From Spirochaetaceae bacterium (GTDB lineage Bacteria; Spirochaetota; Spirochaetia; Treponematales; Breznakiellaceae): 55,942 bases of DNA. The DNA lies in contig JAITER010000034.1 in the NCBI GenBank assembly GCA_031281945.1, positions 1 to 55,942 of the forward strand, given 5' to 3'. The translations under genes were made by a program, and so were the position numbers. This document shows positions 15,541-24,445 of this stretch, piece after piece. The notes under the pieces are model-generated. The model saw only the letters and a list, made by a program, of their open reading frames with translations. It did no database searches and was not told where the DNA came from. Position 1 is the stretch's first letter; every line of letters starts with the position of its first letter.

Positions 15541-16468
15541 AAATTACTCCTTCAATTGTTAATGGCGTAAACATAGCGCGGCCCAATTGGTTTGTTAAGC
15601 CTCTGCAATAAAAGTCTATTTTAGAAATCCATCAAAAACCCGAAAGCGCCATGTTTCAAGCGTTTTTCGGCCCAAAACGGCGCTTTTGGAGCGTTTTTGT
15701 CGTATTGTGATATTTGTCAGAAATTTGAGTGGAAGCGCGCCGCCGCCGGTTTTTGGGGGCCAGGCCGCCTGCAACGCGGCGCAAGCCGGAGCCGCGCTAC
15801 GCTTGTTTTCATGCTTTACTCTTTTTGATTTTTTATGAAGCGGCCAGAGGCCCGACAATAGCCCCAGCCGCGCTACGTTCAAAAGAAACACGCTTTGTTC
15901 AACAACAAAACGCGGCCTGGAGTTTGCGGATATTCGCTTTTTAGCGCCTTTCGCGCAAAAACTACGGGTATGCGGGCGTATTTCATTTTTGTATGGAAAG
16001 CCGTGGTAAAAGGCGAGACCGGCCTGGCGCGAATCGTTAAGCAAGCCGCCGTTATAACGGATGTTAACGGTTAAAATACAGCTTGCTTTACATCACTTAA
16101 CAGGGAATGAAACCCGCGCCGCATATAAAAATGGCGCGCCGGCGCGTTATGGAACATGGAAATAAGCGGGATGTTAGAGTTGTTCGCCAAATGATTGGCC
16201 GCCCGGTTCTTCACAAAATGCGGGGCGCATTGCGTTTTAAACTGGCGCGCAAAAATTCAAAAACGGCGGCTTCTTATAAACCGCTCTTTAACTTAAATTA
16301 ACGCCGTCAAACATGGCGCGGGGCCGCCGCTTTGTTAAAACGCAAATGGGGTTTAATCCTATTTGCGCCTTAAACAGCGGCGTTTGTCTGATTTGGGAAC
16401 ATTTTACGGGCGCCAATTAACGGGAACGCCGCGCCGCTTCCCGGAGCTTCCCTTTAACCAGGTAAACT
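15541..16468. other. long gene-free interval
   Basis: About 930 bases with no convincing gene on either strand. Open frames here are rich in Arg, Pro and Ala, lack ribosome binding sites and resemble no family. The DNA is GC-rich and contains repeated GGCGC/GCGCC motifs. It may be decayed DNA. Confidence 0.55.
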
Positions 16469-17335
16469 CTAGAAACTGTACTTAACGCCGGCGGCCGGTC
16501 TGAACGCTGTTTTGCTTTCCAAGCCCGCTTCTTCGTTTTCGGCAAGCATCTCTATGTCCGCCTTAATATAGATGTTCAGCGCGTTAATGTTTACGCCAAT
16601 CTCTGGCGTTACAAGCACGTTCTCAAACTCCTTGCCCACCACCTCCAGATCCACCTGGCCGTAGACAAAACCTTGGTGGTCATAGCTCAACGTCGCGTGA
16701 TAACCGGCAAGGTCTCCTTCGGGTTTAATGGAGAAATCGGGGCCCAACTCGACGGCGAGGCCGAATGCCGAATCCCAGCCTAGCGTGGGAGCCAGGTCTA
16801 CAGAGGCGTCTTCATCTTTAACGCCCGTCATGTAACCGGTAGGAAACGCGACTTTCAGCCAAAGGTCGCCGAAACCCAGACCCTGCGTCCATTTTAGCGA
16901 CGGTTCAAAGGTTCCCAAATGGGTTTGACCGTCTTCAAGCTTCGGGCTTAACTGTATCTCATTGACGTTGTTGAGGATGATGGACAACGTGCCGTTCTTA
17001 ATCAGGCTGAAGTTGTAACCGATTTCTTCCTCGATATACAGTCCTTGTTCCGTAGGGTCGCCAAACGCCGCCGTGTAATCAATTTCGGCGAATACATCCA
17101 GCGATTCGTTTAGGAAAGAATTTTCGTAGACCACATTCGGCGTAATGCTGAACGCCGCCTCGTCAATAACGTCGCCAAACCCGGCTTCAATCCCAATTGT
17201 AAACCCGGAGCCGCCGCCTTCTTCGGCGGATTCCTCGCTGGGGTTTTCCACAGGTTCCGCCGTCTGCGCACTGGCCGCGCTTGCCGCCGCCGCAAAAATC
17301 GCGGCCAGCGTTACTCTTTTCCAATAACTCTTCAT
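16469..17335 (-). CDS. putative outer-membrane beta-barrel protein
   Basis: A 288-residue protein with a cleavable Ala-rich signal peptide ending ASAQ (about 23), an acidic linker with a Glu/Ser/Gly stretch, then alternating amphipathic strands and a terminal Phe (GVKYSF), the C-terminal signal of beta-barrel outer membrane proteins. AAGGAGG precedes the ATG. A perfect palindrome overlaps the promoter region and shares TTAGTAT with the promoter of the nearby TetR gene. No specific family name is supported; porin-like is the best description. Confidence 0.75.
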   Translation of the reverse strand: MKSYWKRVTLAAIFAAAASAASAQTAEPVENPSEESAEEGGGSGFTIGIEAGFGDVIDEAAFSITPNVVYENSFLNESLDVFAEIDYTAAFGDPTEQGLYIEEEIGYNFSLIKNGTLSIILNNVNEIQLSPKLEDGQTHLGTFEPSLKWTQGLGFGDLWLKVAFPTGYMTGVKDEDASVDLAPTLGWDSAFGLAVELGPDFSIKPEGDLAGYHATLSYDHQGFVYGQVDLEVVGKEFENVLVTPEIGVNINALNIYIKADIEMLAENEEAGLESKTAFRPAAGVKYSF

Positions 17336-17351
17336 TAAGAGCCTCCTTATG

Positions 17352-17378
17352 TTAGATAATACTAATATAGTTATCTAA
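17352..17378 (-). promoter_or_regulatory. palindromic operator candidate upstream of barrel gene
   Basis: TTAGATAA (17352-17359) and TTATCTAA (17371-17378) form a perfect 8-base inverted repeat spaced by 11 bases, 17 bases before the start codon. It also holds TATATT, a possible -10 on the minus strand. Confidence 0.5.
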
Positions 17379-17503
17379 AACTAACTCATATATCAAGGGG
17401 GGCGTCAAAGTTCGCTCTGGAACGCGGAAAATCCGCGCCGCTTGGCTTGCTCAATTTAAAGAAGCGGCAGGGCAAAACAGCCGCGCTGTTTCTTTACATT
17501 TGC

Positions 17504-18862
17504 TTAGCTTAAATCTTTACGCAAGGCGCGCATCCCAAGCGGCAGGGCCAAAAGGAATGTAAGAAAGTCCGCTATGGGCGTACATATCTGTATGCCCAGG
17601 ACGCCTAGGGGAGGAACCAGAATGAAGAGCAGGGGAATAAGAAAAAGACCCTGCCGCGAGAAGGCGAGGACGCTCGCGGGAACGCCTTTTCCCATCGTTT
17701 GCAGCAGGAAGCCGACCAGGAGTATCCAGCCTACCAGCGGGAAGCTAAAACACTGCGCCCGCAACGCCAGAGCGCCCACGCTGACAACCTGCGGGTCGTC
17801 TTTGCGGAAAAACGCGATGATATCAGGCGCAAACACAAAACCGGCGGCGGCCAGCAGCGTGAGCAGCACGGTGGAAAGGCGGAGGCAGAACCAGAAGGCC
17901 TTCTTTACACGGTCGTAGCGCTTCGCGCCGTAATTAAACCCGCACACCGGCTGGAACCCCTGCCCAAAGCCGATGACGGCGGCGCCGGAAAAAAGGAAGA
18001 CGCGGTTTACAATGGAAATGGCGGCGATTACGGCGTCCCCGTAAGCTCCCGCCGCATGGTTGAGCAAAACCGCCGAAAGACTCGCCACAGCCTGCCGCAG
18101 AAGAGAGGGGCTGCCGCCGCGAAGTATTTCGCGGTATTTCTTAAAGGACGGCGAGAAGTTGCGCGGCGAAATCCGCACATTGCCCCCTCTCGCGCAACCC
18201 ACCGCGAAAAGCAGGACGCAACTCGCGATCTGGCTTATCAGGGTGGCGAGAGCGGCCCCGGCGACGCCCAGTCGCAACGTGAATATAAACAGCGGGTCAA
18301 GGCAAACGTTTATCACCGCGCCGGAAACCATGCCTATCATGCCGAAAGCCGCGCTTCCTTGATAACGCAAAAGGTTGTTCAACATAAGGCTTGAAACCAT
18401 AAACGGCGCGGCAATCAGGATAAAACGCAGATAATCGCGGGCGTAAGGCAGTATAGTGCCGGTGGAGCCGAGAAGCCGGGCGAGCGGGTCCAGGAAAATC
18501 GAGCCGGAAACGGCGACAACCAGGCCCGCGATAAACGCCGAAAAAAAGCCGGTGGCGGCCATATTACCGGCGTCTTCCGCTTTTCGCGCCCCCAAAGCGC
18601 GGGAGATGAAATTGCCTGACCCGTGACCGAAAAAGAATCCCACCGCCTGGATAATATTCATAAGTGAAAAACTCACGCCCACGGCGGCTACGGCGCTTGT
18701 GCCGAGCGAACTCACAAAATAAGTGTCCGCCATGTTGTACAGCGCGGACGTCAGCATGATTATAACCGCCGGAACCGCCTGTTTAACCACGAGCCGCTCC
18801 ACAGGCGCCGTGGTCATCATCTCGAATTTTTTGCCGCCGGAAGGCGATGAAGCGCCGCTCAT
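17504..18862 (-). CDS. MATE family multidrug efflux transporter
   Basis: A 452-residue MATE protein with twelve helices in two related halves. The mid-protein GFGQGFQPVCGFNYGAKRYDRV is the characteristic MATE/NorM-DinF signature, and ALGARKAEDAGNMA its counterpart in the N-half. MATE proteins exchange drugs for Na+ or H+ across the inner membrane. The start codon overlaps the stop of a TetR regulator by four bases, so expression is probably controlled by that regulator. Confidence 0.93.
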   Translation of the reverse strand: MSGASSPSGGKKFEMMTTAPVERLVVKQAVPAVIIMLTSALYNMADTYFVSSLGTSAVAAVGVSFSLMNIIQAVGFFFGHGSGNFISRALGARKAEDAGNMAATGFFSAFIAGLVVAVSGSIFLDPLARLLGSTGTILPYARDYLRFILIAAPFMVSSLMLNNLLRYQGSAAFGMIGMVSGAVINVCLDPLFIFTLRLGVAGAALATLISQIASCVLLFAVGCARGGNVRISPRNFSPSFKKYREILRGGSPSLLRQAVASLSAVLLNHAAGAYGDAVIAAISIVNRVFLFSGAAVIGFGQGFQPVCGFNYGAKRYDRVKKAFWFCLRLSTVLLTLLAAAGFVFAPDIIAFFRKDDPQVVSVGALALRAQCFSFPLVGWILLVGFLLQTMGKGVPASVLAFSRQGLFLIPLLFILVPPLGVLGIQICTPIADFLTFLLALPLGMRALRKDLS

Positions 18863-19482
18863 TCCCGCCGCGCCCCTTCCGTAAATCGCGCCAGGGCCGC
18901 CGCCTCGTTTTCCTTCCTGGTTTGCGCAAGGGGCGCGATAATTATTTCGACCAGGGTTTCAAAACTTTTTTCCGCGTCAACGCCGTTTTTAAAAAATCCG
19001 GCCCCTTCCAGGCTTACAAAGCCGTGCAGGGCGCTTCTAAAAGAGCGTATAAAGTGAACCTTCGTTTCGTAATCCAGCCGGTACGGTTCAAGCGCTTTAT
19101 AAAACGCGCAAACCGCCGCCTGTTTCGCCTCCATCGCGCCCGAACCGCCGGAAAACTGGCGGGCGGTGAACGCTTTGTACAATTCCGGGCGGGATTGCGC
19201 GAAACAGCGGTAAGCGCGGGCGATTTTCCGCAAAGCTTCTTCGCGGCTATAACCCAGCGCCGTATCCCGCAAGGCGGCTTCCAGTTTTTCAAGGGCGAAA
19301 CACGCCAGGCGCCGCCTCGCGTCGTCAAGGCCTTTAATGTGATTGTACAGGGACGGAGGCTTAACCCCCAGTTTTTTCGCCAGCTCCCTTATGCGAAGGG
19401 ATTCAAGCCCGTTTTTTTCCGTTATTTCAACTGCGGCGGCCAGCACCGCGTCTTGTGTCAAATTCCGCTTTTTCGGCTCCAT
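18859..19482 (-). CDS. TetR family regulator (WHG-domain type)
   Basis: A 207-residue repressor. The N-terminal helix-turn-helix reads LTQDAVLAAAVEITEK..LRIRELAKKLGVKPPSLYNHIKG, ideal for TetR. The C-terminal ligand-binding half has the pattern of the WHG subgroup (FRSALHGFVSLEGAGFF). I start it at the ATG at 19482, which has GGAGGG in place, rather than ten codons upstream. First gene of the operon with the MATE transporter. A palindrome in its promoter suggests autoregulation, with drug-like ligands as inducers. Confidence 0.92.
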   Translation of the reverse strand: MEPKKRNLTQDAVLAAAVEITEKNGLESLRIRELAKKLGVKPPSLYNHIKGLDDARRRLACFALEKLEAALRDTALGYSREEALRKIARAYRCFAQSRPELYKAFTARQFSGGSGAMEAKQAAVCAFYKALEPYRLDYETKVHFIRSFRSALHGFVSLEGAGFFKNGVDAEKSFETLVEIIIAPLAQTRKENEAAALARFTEGARRE

Positions 19483-19496
19483 AGCTTCCCTCCGCA

Positions 19497-19533
19497 AACT
19501 AACACAGTTCACTATATACTAATCATGTTAGTT
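19497..19533 (-). promoter_or_regulatory. operator candidate of tetR-MATE operon
   Basis: AACTAACA (19497-19504) and TGTTAGTT (19526-19533) form a perfect inverted repeat around TTAGTATATAGTG (minus strand), which includes a -10-like TATAGT. Spacing of 21 bases fits two half-sites on two helical turns. Confidence 0.5.
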
Positions 19534-19809
19534 TACCAACCAGGCGAGCCTCTTTAGAATTCTTCTTTTTGAATTAAAAAGGTTTCACCCCGCGCCGTAA
19601 AAACGGCCAAAACCGGCGCGTAGTTGGTGAATGCGGCCTGTTTTGCGGCGTAAACGCACTAGAAACGTGATTTAAAAACGGCGGCGGTTTTGACACAGAA
19701 CGGTTCGTGCCAAAGTTGCATAAGTTTTTCTTGATAATTCAAAAGAACTGGCGCATATTTTTAAACAGGGTGACAAACCCGTAGACGCTAATTTTTAGAG
19801 GGGTTCATT

Positions 19810-21183
19810 ATGAGTTTAAAAAATCAGGTTCAAAAAGTAGGCCGCGCTTTGAGCGCTATGGTGATGCCGAACATCGGCGCGTTTATCGCGTGGGGGCTTA
19901 TTACGGCGTTGTTTATTCCTACAGGATGGCTGCCTAACGAAAAGCTTGGAGCCATGGTCGGGCCTATGCTCAGTTATCTGTTGCCGCTGTTGATTGGATA
20001 CACTGGCGGCAAGATGGTGGGCGGTTTGCGCGGCGGCGTAGTCGGCGCGATAGCGACTATGGGCGTAATCATGGGGGCTTCAATCCCGATGTTTATCGGC
20101 GCCATGATCGCCGGCCCGCTCGGAGGCTTGTTAATCAAAAAGTTTGATGAAGCGGCGGAAGGGCGCATACCCAGCGGCTTCGAAATGCTTGTAAACAATT
20201 TTTCCGCGGGCATCCTTGGCGGCGTCCTCGCGATAATTTGTTATTTGGGCATAGGCCCGCTCGCCGAAGCCTGCACAAACGCGCTGGGCGCCGGTGTAGG
20301 CTGGCTCGTAAGCCATAAACTTTTGCCTTTCGCTTCCATACTTGTGGAACCGGCCAAAATCTTGTTTTTGAATAACGCTATAAATCACGGCGTTTTCACC
20401 CCGTTGGGAACCCAGCAAATAAACGAGGCCGGAAAATCAATTTATTTTATGATTGAATCCAACCCCGGCCCCGGCCTGGGCGTGCTTTTGGCTTATTGTT
20501 TGGCCGGAAAAGGGAACGCAAAATCCTCGGCTCCCGGCGCGGTTATAATCCACTTTTTCGGCGGCATACACGAAATTTATTTCCCGTATGTGCTTATGAA
20601 TCCGGTGCTCATACTCGCCATGATGGCCGGCGGTTTTACCGGCGTGCTCACGCTCACCATTTTTGGCGGCGGTCTTGTCGGGCCGGCTTCTCCGGGAAGC
20701 ATTTTCGCGGAACTGATGATGACCCCAAAAGGCGGCTTTATCGCCAACATTTTGGGCATATTGTTCGCCTGCGCGGTTTCTTTCCTGCTTTCCATGATTC
20801 TTTTAAAAGCTTTTGGGAAAGACGACGCCGCTCTAGAGGCTGCGCAATCCAAAGTGGACGCGGCCAAAGCCGAATCCAAAGGCGCGGCGGGCGTCAAAAA
20901 ACTTTCTTCCGTAAAGAAAATAATTTTCGCCTGCGACGCCGGCATGGGTTCCAGCGCTATGGGCGCCACAAAACTTCGCAAAAAATTAAAAGCCGCCGGT
21001 CTGGAAATTGATGTTGGACATTCCCCGGTTGGAGAAGTCCCAAAAGACGCCGAAATAATCGTCGTTCACAAAGAATTGGCGGAAAGAGCGAAAAGCGTAT
21101 GCCCCGACGCCCTCATTATTACGATAACAGACTTTTTAAACGCGCCGGAATATGAAAAACTTATACAGGATTTAAAAAGCTAA
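19810..21183 (+). CDS. mtlA: PTS mannitol-specific EIICB
   Basis: A 457-residue mannitol permease: EIIC membrane domain (about 1-335) starting QKVGRALSAMVMPNIGAFIAWG and containing the GGIHEIYFPYVLM signature, then an EIIB domain with the phosphocysteine in CDAGMGSSAMGA (Cys375). The EIIA domain found in E. coli MtlA is absent and encoded separately at 24010-24444. It takes up and phosphorylates mannitol to mannitol-1-phosphate. AGAGGGG precedes the ATG. First gene of the mannitol locus. Confidence 0.96.
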   Translation: MSLKNQVQKVGRALSAMVMPNIGAFIAWGLITALFIPTGWLPNEKLGAMVGPMLSYLLPLLIGYTGGKMVGGLRGGVVGAIATMGVIMGASIPMFIGAMIAGPLGGLLIKKFDEAAEGRIPSGFEMLVNNFSAGILGGVLAIICYLGIGPLAEACTNALGAGVGWLVSHKLLPFASILVEPAKILFLNNAINHGVFTPLGTQQINEAGKSIYFMIESNPGPGLGVLLAYCLAGKGNAKSSAPGAVIIHFFGGIHEIYFPYVLMNPVLILAMMAGGFTGVLTLTIFGGGLVGPASPGSIFAELMMTPKGGFIANILGILFACAVSFLLSMILLKAFGKDDAALEAAQSKVDAAKAESKGAAGVKKLSSVKKIIFACDAGMGSSAMGATKLRKKLKAAGLEIDVGHSPVGEVPKDAEIIVVHKELAERAKSVCPDALIITITDFLNAPEYEKLIQDLKS

Positions 21184-21289
21184 AGCCTATTTTAAAAATC
21201 AAGGCGCATTTTTTGCCGGTTCACGGCAAAAAATCGCGCTTTCCGCCAAAATTCGGCTGTTTTAGCGGCCAAAATTTGGCGGAACCTAA

Positions 21290-21433
21290 AACAAGGGTTG
21301 ACTGAACCAGGCGCGGCTCCGGTTCAGCCAACTTCCGCTTAAAAGCGCAAAAAGCCCGGCGCTTTGCAAAACTAAAGCAAAGCTTAAAGCCCCGCCATCA
21401 GGCGGACGACCAACAGGGTTGGCGAAATTAACT
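21290..21433 (-). repeat. T-element degenerate copy R5
   Basis: GGCTGAACC-type arms, GCTTTGCAAAACT and CCAACAGGGTTGGCGAA survive in the order of the minus-strand element; both termini are worn. It fills the mtlA-ptsH interval. A further motif, GCGCTTTCCGCCAAAATT at about 21236, echoes the repeat block at 5537-6016. Confidence 0.45.
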
Positions 21434-21472
21434 TCAATCATGTGGCGTCAACCCCACTTTTAAGGATTTTTT

Positions 21473-21730
21473 ATGAAACAATTTGAATACACTATAGTAG
21501 ACCCAAACGGCATACACGCCCGCCCGGCGGGGACGTTGGCGGCGAAAATCCAGGAATTTGAAAGCGCCGTCAGCCTTTCTTGCGGCGACAGGCGCGCGGA
21601 CGGCAAAAAACTTATCGCGATAATGAAGATGCGGGTTAAAAAGGGCGAAAAGCTAACGATTACGGCGGAAGGGCCGGACGAAGACGTTGCGATAGAAGCG
21701 GTAAAAGAATTTATTTCAGCCAATCTGTAA
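21473..21730 (+). CDS. ptsH: PTS phosphocarrier HPr, lacking the regulatory serine
   Basis: An 85-residue HPr with the active-site His15 in GIHARPAG. It relays phosphate from Enzyme I to EIIA. In Gram-positive HPr the motif around residue 46 is KSIMGVMSL with the serine phosphorylated by HPr kinase. Here it is KKLIAIMKM, so the serine is Lys and HprK-type control is not possible at that site. AAGGA precedes the ATG. It lies between mtlA and the activator gene, suggesting an HPr dedicated to mannitol uptake. Confidence 0.94.
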   Translation: MKQFEYTIVDPNGIHARPAGTLAAKIQEFESAVSLSCGDRRADGKKLIAIMKMRVKKGEKLTITAEGPDEDVAIEAVKEFISANL

Positions 21731-21755
21731 GCGTTTTAGGTAAAAAAGGCCCATA

Positions 21756-23831
21756 ATGCGGATTTCACCGGTATTGTCGAGGTTGCTTTACGGCCTGCTT
21801 TTAGAAGACGATTACATCAGCATAGATAAACTTGCGGAAATTATAGGCAGAAGCAGGCGCACGGTTTTTAGAGAATTAAAAAACGTGGAGCCGGTTCTCC
21901 CAGGCCTCCTAACCCTGGAAACGGAAACCGGCAAGGGCGTGCGGCTTGTATGCTCAAACGAAGCCCGCCGGGAACTGCTGGACCAACTGCAAAAAAACAG
22001 CGGCCAGAAAATTAGAAGCCGTAAAGAAAGGCTCTTTTGCCTGCTTTCGGAACTGCTTGGCAGCAGCGGGCGCCTGCAAAAACTTTCGTATTATTCGGCG
22101 AAGCTTTTTGTAAGCGAAAGCACGGTAAGCGCGGACATAGACGTGCTGGAGCGATTTTTAAAAAAATATTCCGTAGTTTTAATACGGCGCCCCGGAGCCG
22201 GAGTTTACGCGCAGGGCTCCGAGGAAAATATACGGACGGCGCTGGCCATGCGTCTTTTTAAAGACGGCAATATTCAAGACGCCATATTTTTGGAAAACAC
22301 CGGCTTCCCGACGCAACCCGCCGCCTGCTTTGTAACTGACTTTCTAAACAAAGAAAAAGTGCGCTTCGACTGGATGACCGAAGAATGCCTTGAACTGTTC
22401 GCCTGCTTTTTGGTGGTGATGGTGGAGCGCGTTCTGGACGGGCATTTTGCTGAATCCCGCCGCAAATTTCAGCCTGAGAAAAAAACGCCGGAGAATCAGG
22501 CGGCGGCTGTGGAGAGCGTGGAAGACGATTGCGCGAAAGCGGCTGCGGAAGCCGTAGAAAGCCGTTTTTCAATAACGTTGCCCCCAGAGGAACGCGAATA
22601 TATAGCGGCGAAAATCCGGCTGGCAAGGGCTAAAGACATCAGCCCGCTTACACCGCCTTCTCCGGCTTTAGCGGACTATATCGAAGAACTTACAATGCGC
22701 CTGATAGACGCATTCGATGAAAAACTTTCCCCCGCGTTAAAAACAAACGAAAAATTGACGTCCGGCCTTTGCCGGCATCTGTATCCGGCCATAGAACGCA
22801 TAAAAAAAGGCGTGGAACTCCCCGACCCTTTTGAAAACCAACTTCAGGTTCAAAATCCCGGCCTCTATGAAAATGTAAAACAGGCCGCCAGAATCCTCGA
22901 AAAAGAATTAAACGCCGGCGTAAATGAAACGGAAATATCTTTTATCGCCATACATTTTTATGCGGCGCTTTTCGCTATAGACGTTAAAAACACACACAAA
23001 CGGGTTTTGATAGCGGGCATAGTTTGCCAGGCCGGAATCGGCGTTTCTTACATGATAGCCTCCCAGCTTGAAGGCCGTTACAAAGGCGAACTCGAAATAA
23101 AAATTACGCCGTACAGCGACTGCGAAGCCTGGGATAATATGGATTTTCTTATATCCACCACCCCAATTCCAGAAAGTCAAAAGACGGTGGTGGTTGTAAA
23201 CGCAATTCTTGGCGAAGAAGATTTTATTAAAATCCGTGAAATAATCATGAACAACGCCTTTGTGGAAAAGAAAAAAATACATCTGCAAAAACACAGCGGC
23301 CTTATACCGGTTATAGAACGTGTTTTATACATCATCAATACTGTTAAAAAAATGCTTTGCGATTTTAATATATATAAAATAGAAAGCGAGACGCCGTTTG
23401 AGGAGCTCGCCCTGTTTTGCGCGGAAACTTTTTCCGCTTCTTCTGTAAAGGCGGCTCTCATTTTTAAAAACCTCACGTTGCGCGAAAAACTTGTAAGCCA
23501 GGTGATACCCGGCCTGAATCTGGTTTTGCTTCATGCCCGTTGTGAAGGCGTAACCGAGCCTGTTTTCGCGGTAATCAGGCCGGAAGGCGGCGTATTTACC
23601 GATAATCATTTTAAGGAGGCCGAAGCGTGCGTTCTTATGCTGCTTCCAAAGGATTCAAGCGACGAAATAACCAGCCTTATGGGCGCTTTAAGCGCGGCGC
23701 TGGTGGAAACCCCGGCGTTTCCCGCCGCGATTAAAACGGGCGGAAAAGCGTCCGTTTACGCGATAATGGAAGCCGAATTATCCGGCTTCTTATCGGAATA
23801 CTGCAAAAGCGCGTTTGGAAACTCCGGTTGA
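21756..23831 (+). CDS. mtlR: MtlR/LicR-type PRD transcriptional activator
   Basis: A 691-residue regulator of PTS-controlled sugar genes. Domains in order: winged helix-turn-helix (about 15-60), second HTH/Mga-like segment (85-150), two PRD domains (about 190-420) whose histidines are phosphorylated by HPr or EII proteins, a GatB-like EIIB domain (about 430-515, AGIVCQAGIGVSY with Cys), and a C-terminal EIIA-like domain (540-690). This is the layout of the mannitol operon activator. It sits 25 bases after ptsH and would activate the locus when mannitol is being transported. Confidence 0.88.
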   Translation: MRISPVLSRLLYGLLLEDDYISIDKLAEIIGRSRRTVFRELKNVEPVLPGLLTLETETGKGVRLVCSNEARRELLDQLQKNSGQKIRSRKERLFCLLSELLGSSGRLQKLSYYSAKLFVSESTVSADIDVLERFLKKYSVVLIRRPGAGVYAQGSEENIRTALAMRLFKDGNIQDAIFLENTGFPTQPAACFVTDFLNKEKVRFDWMTEECLELFACFLVVMVERVLDGHFAESRRKFQPEKKTPENQAAAVESVEDDCAKAAAEAVESRFSITLPPEEREYIAAKIRLARAKDISPLTPPSPALADYIEELTMRLIDAFDEKLSPALKTNEKLTSGLCRHLYPAIERIKKGVELPDPFENQLQVQNPGLYENVKQAARILEKELNAGVNETEISFIAIHFYAALFAIDVKNTHKRVLIAGIVCQAGIGVSYMIASQLEGRYKGELEIKITPYSDCEAWDNMDFLISTTPIPESQKTVVVVNAILGEEDFIKIREIIMNNAFVEKKKIHLQKHSGLIPVIERVLYIINTVKKMLCDFNIYKIESETPFEELALFCAETFSASSVKAALIFKNLTLREKLVSQVIPGLNLVLLHARCEGVTEPVFAVIRPEGGVFTDNHFKEAEACVLMLLPKDSSDEITSLMGALSAALVETPAFPAAIKTGGKASVYAIMEAELSGFLSEYCKSAFGNSG

Positions 23832-23884
23832 CTCAAAAAATAAACCGCGTTCCCGGCCAGGTTTTTGCGTGTTCTAAAATAATA

Positions 23885-23992
23885 GAGTTGTTCAGAAACT
23901 TTAGCTTCTGAACAACGGCCGCTAAAAACAGCAAAGCGCGGAGCGTTTTGCAAGACTTGTCCGGCGACCTGCGGGTTGTTGAACAAATCCAA
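23885..23992 (-). repeat. T-element copy R6 in front of mtlF
   Basis: Near full-length minus-strand copy (108 bases), preceded by TA. It ends 17 bases before the mtlF start, so its hairpins would be in the mtlR-mtlF intergenic RNA. The terminal hairpin is intact: GTTGTTCAGAAAC and TTCTGAACAAC. Confidence 0.75.
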
Positions 23993-24009
23993 TTTTACAG
24001 GAGATTGTT

Positions 24010-24444
24010 ATGAGCGAGATGTTGAAAAGCGAAGGAATTGTTTTAAATCTTCAAACAGAAGACAGGGAAAGCGTAATTAAACGTTGCGGAAAATTACTTG
24101 TAGATTTAGGTTACGCAAAAGAACGCTACATCGAGGGAATGTTAAAACGGGACGGCGTTTTTAGTTGCGCGATAGGCAACGGAATAGCCATCCCTCACGG
24201 CGAAGTTGAATACAAAGAAGACATACTAAAGACCGGTTTCACCGTGCTTACATACCCTTCAGGAATAGACTGGGGCGGGCAAACAATATTTCTCGTAATA
24301 GGTATAGCCGCGAAAGGAGACGAGCATTTGGATATAATCGGCAATATAGTTGATTGCTTTGACGAGGAGGAAGATGTAAAAAAATTCCTGGATATTACGG
24401 ACAAAGAAAAAATACGCGAAATGTTTTGCGGAAAGGCGGAATAA
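24010..24444 (+). CDS. mtlF: PTS mannitol-specific EIIA
   Basis: A 144-residue stand-alone EIIA of the mannitol/fructose family with phosphorylated His63 in GIAIPHGE. It accepts phosphate from HPr and passes it to the EIIB Cys of MtlA, complementing the EIICB lacking EIIA at 19810. AGGAG lies seven bases before the ATG. One base separates it from mtlD, so the two are co-transcribed. Confidence 0.94.
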   Translation: MSEMLKSEGIVLNLQTEDRESVIKRCGKLLVDLGYAKERYIEGMLKRDGVFSCAIGNGIAIPHGEVEYKEDILKTGFTVLTYPSGIDWGGQTIFLVIGIAAKGDEHLDIIGNIVDCFDEEEDVKKFLDITDKEKIREMFCGKAE

Positions 24445-24445
24445 A

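Noticed and set aside
15616-16044. Minus-strand frame of 142 codons
   Set aside because: Composition is that of GC-rich non-coding DNA, with no start signal or homology.
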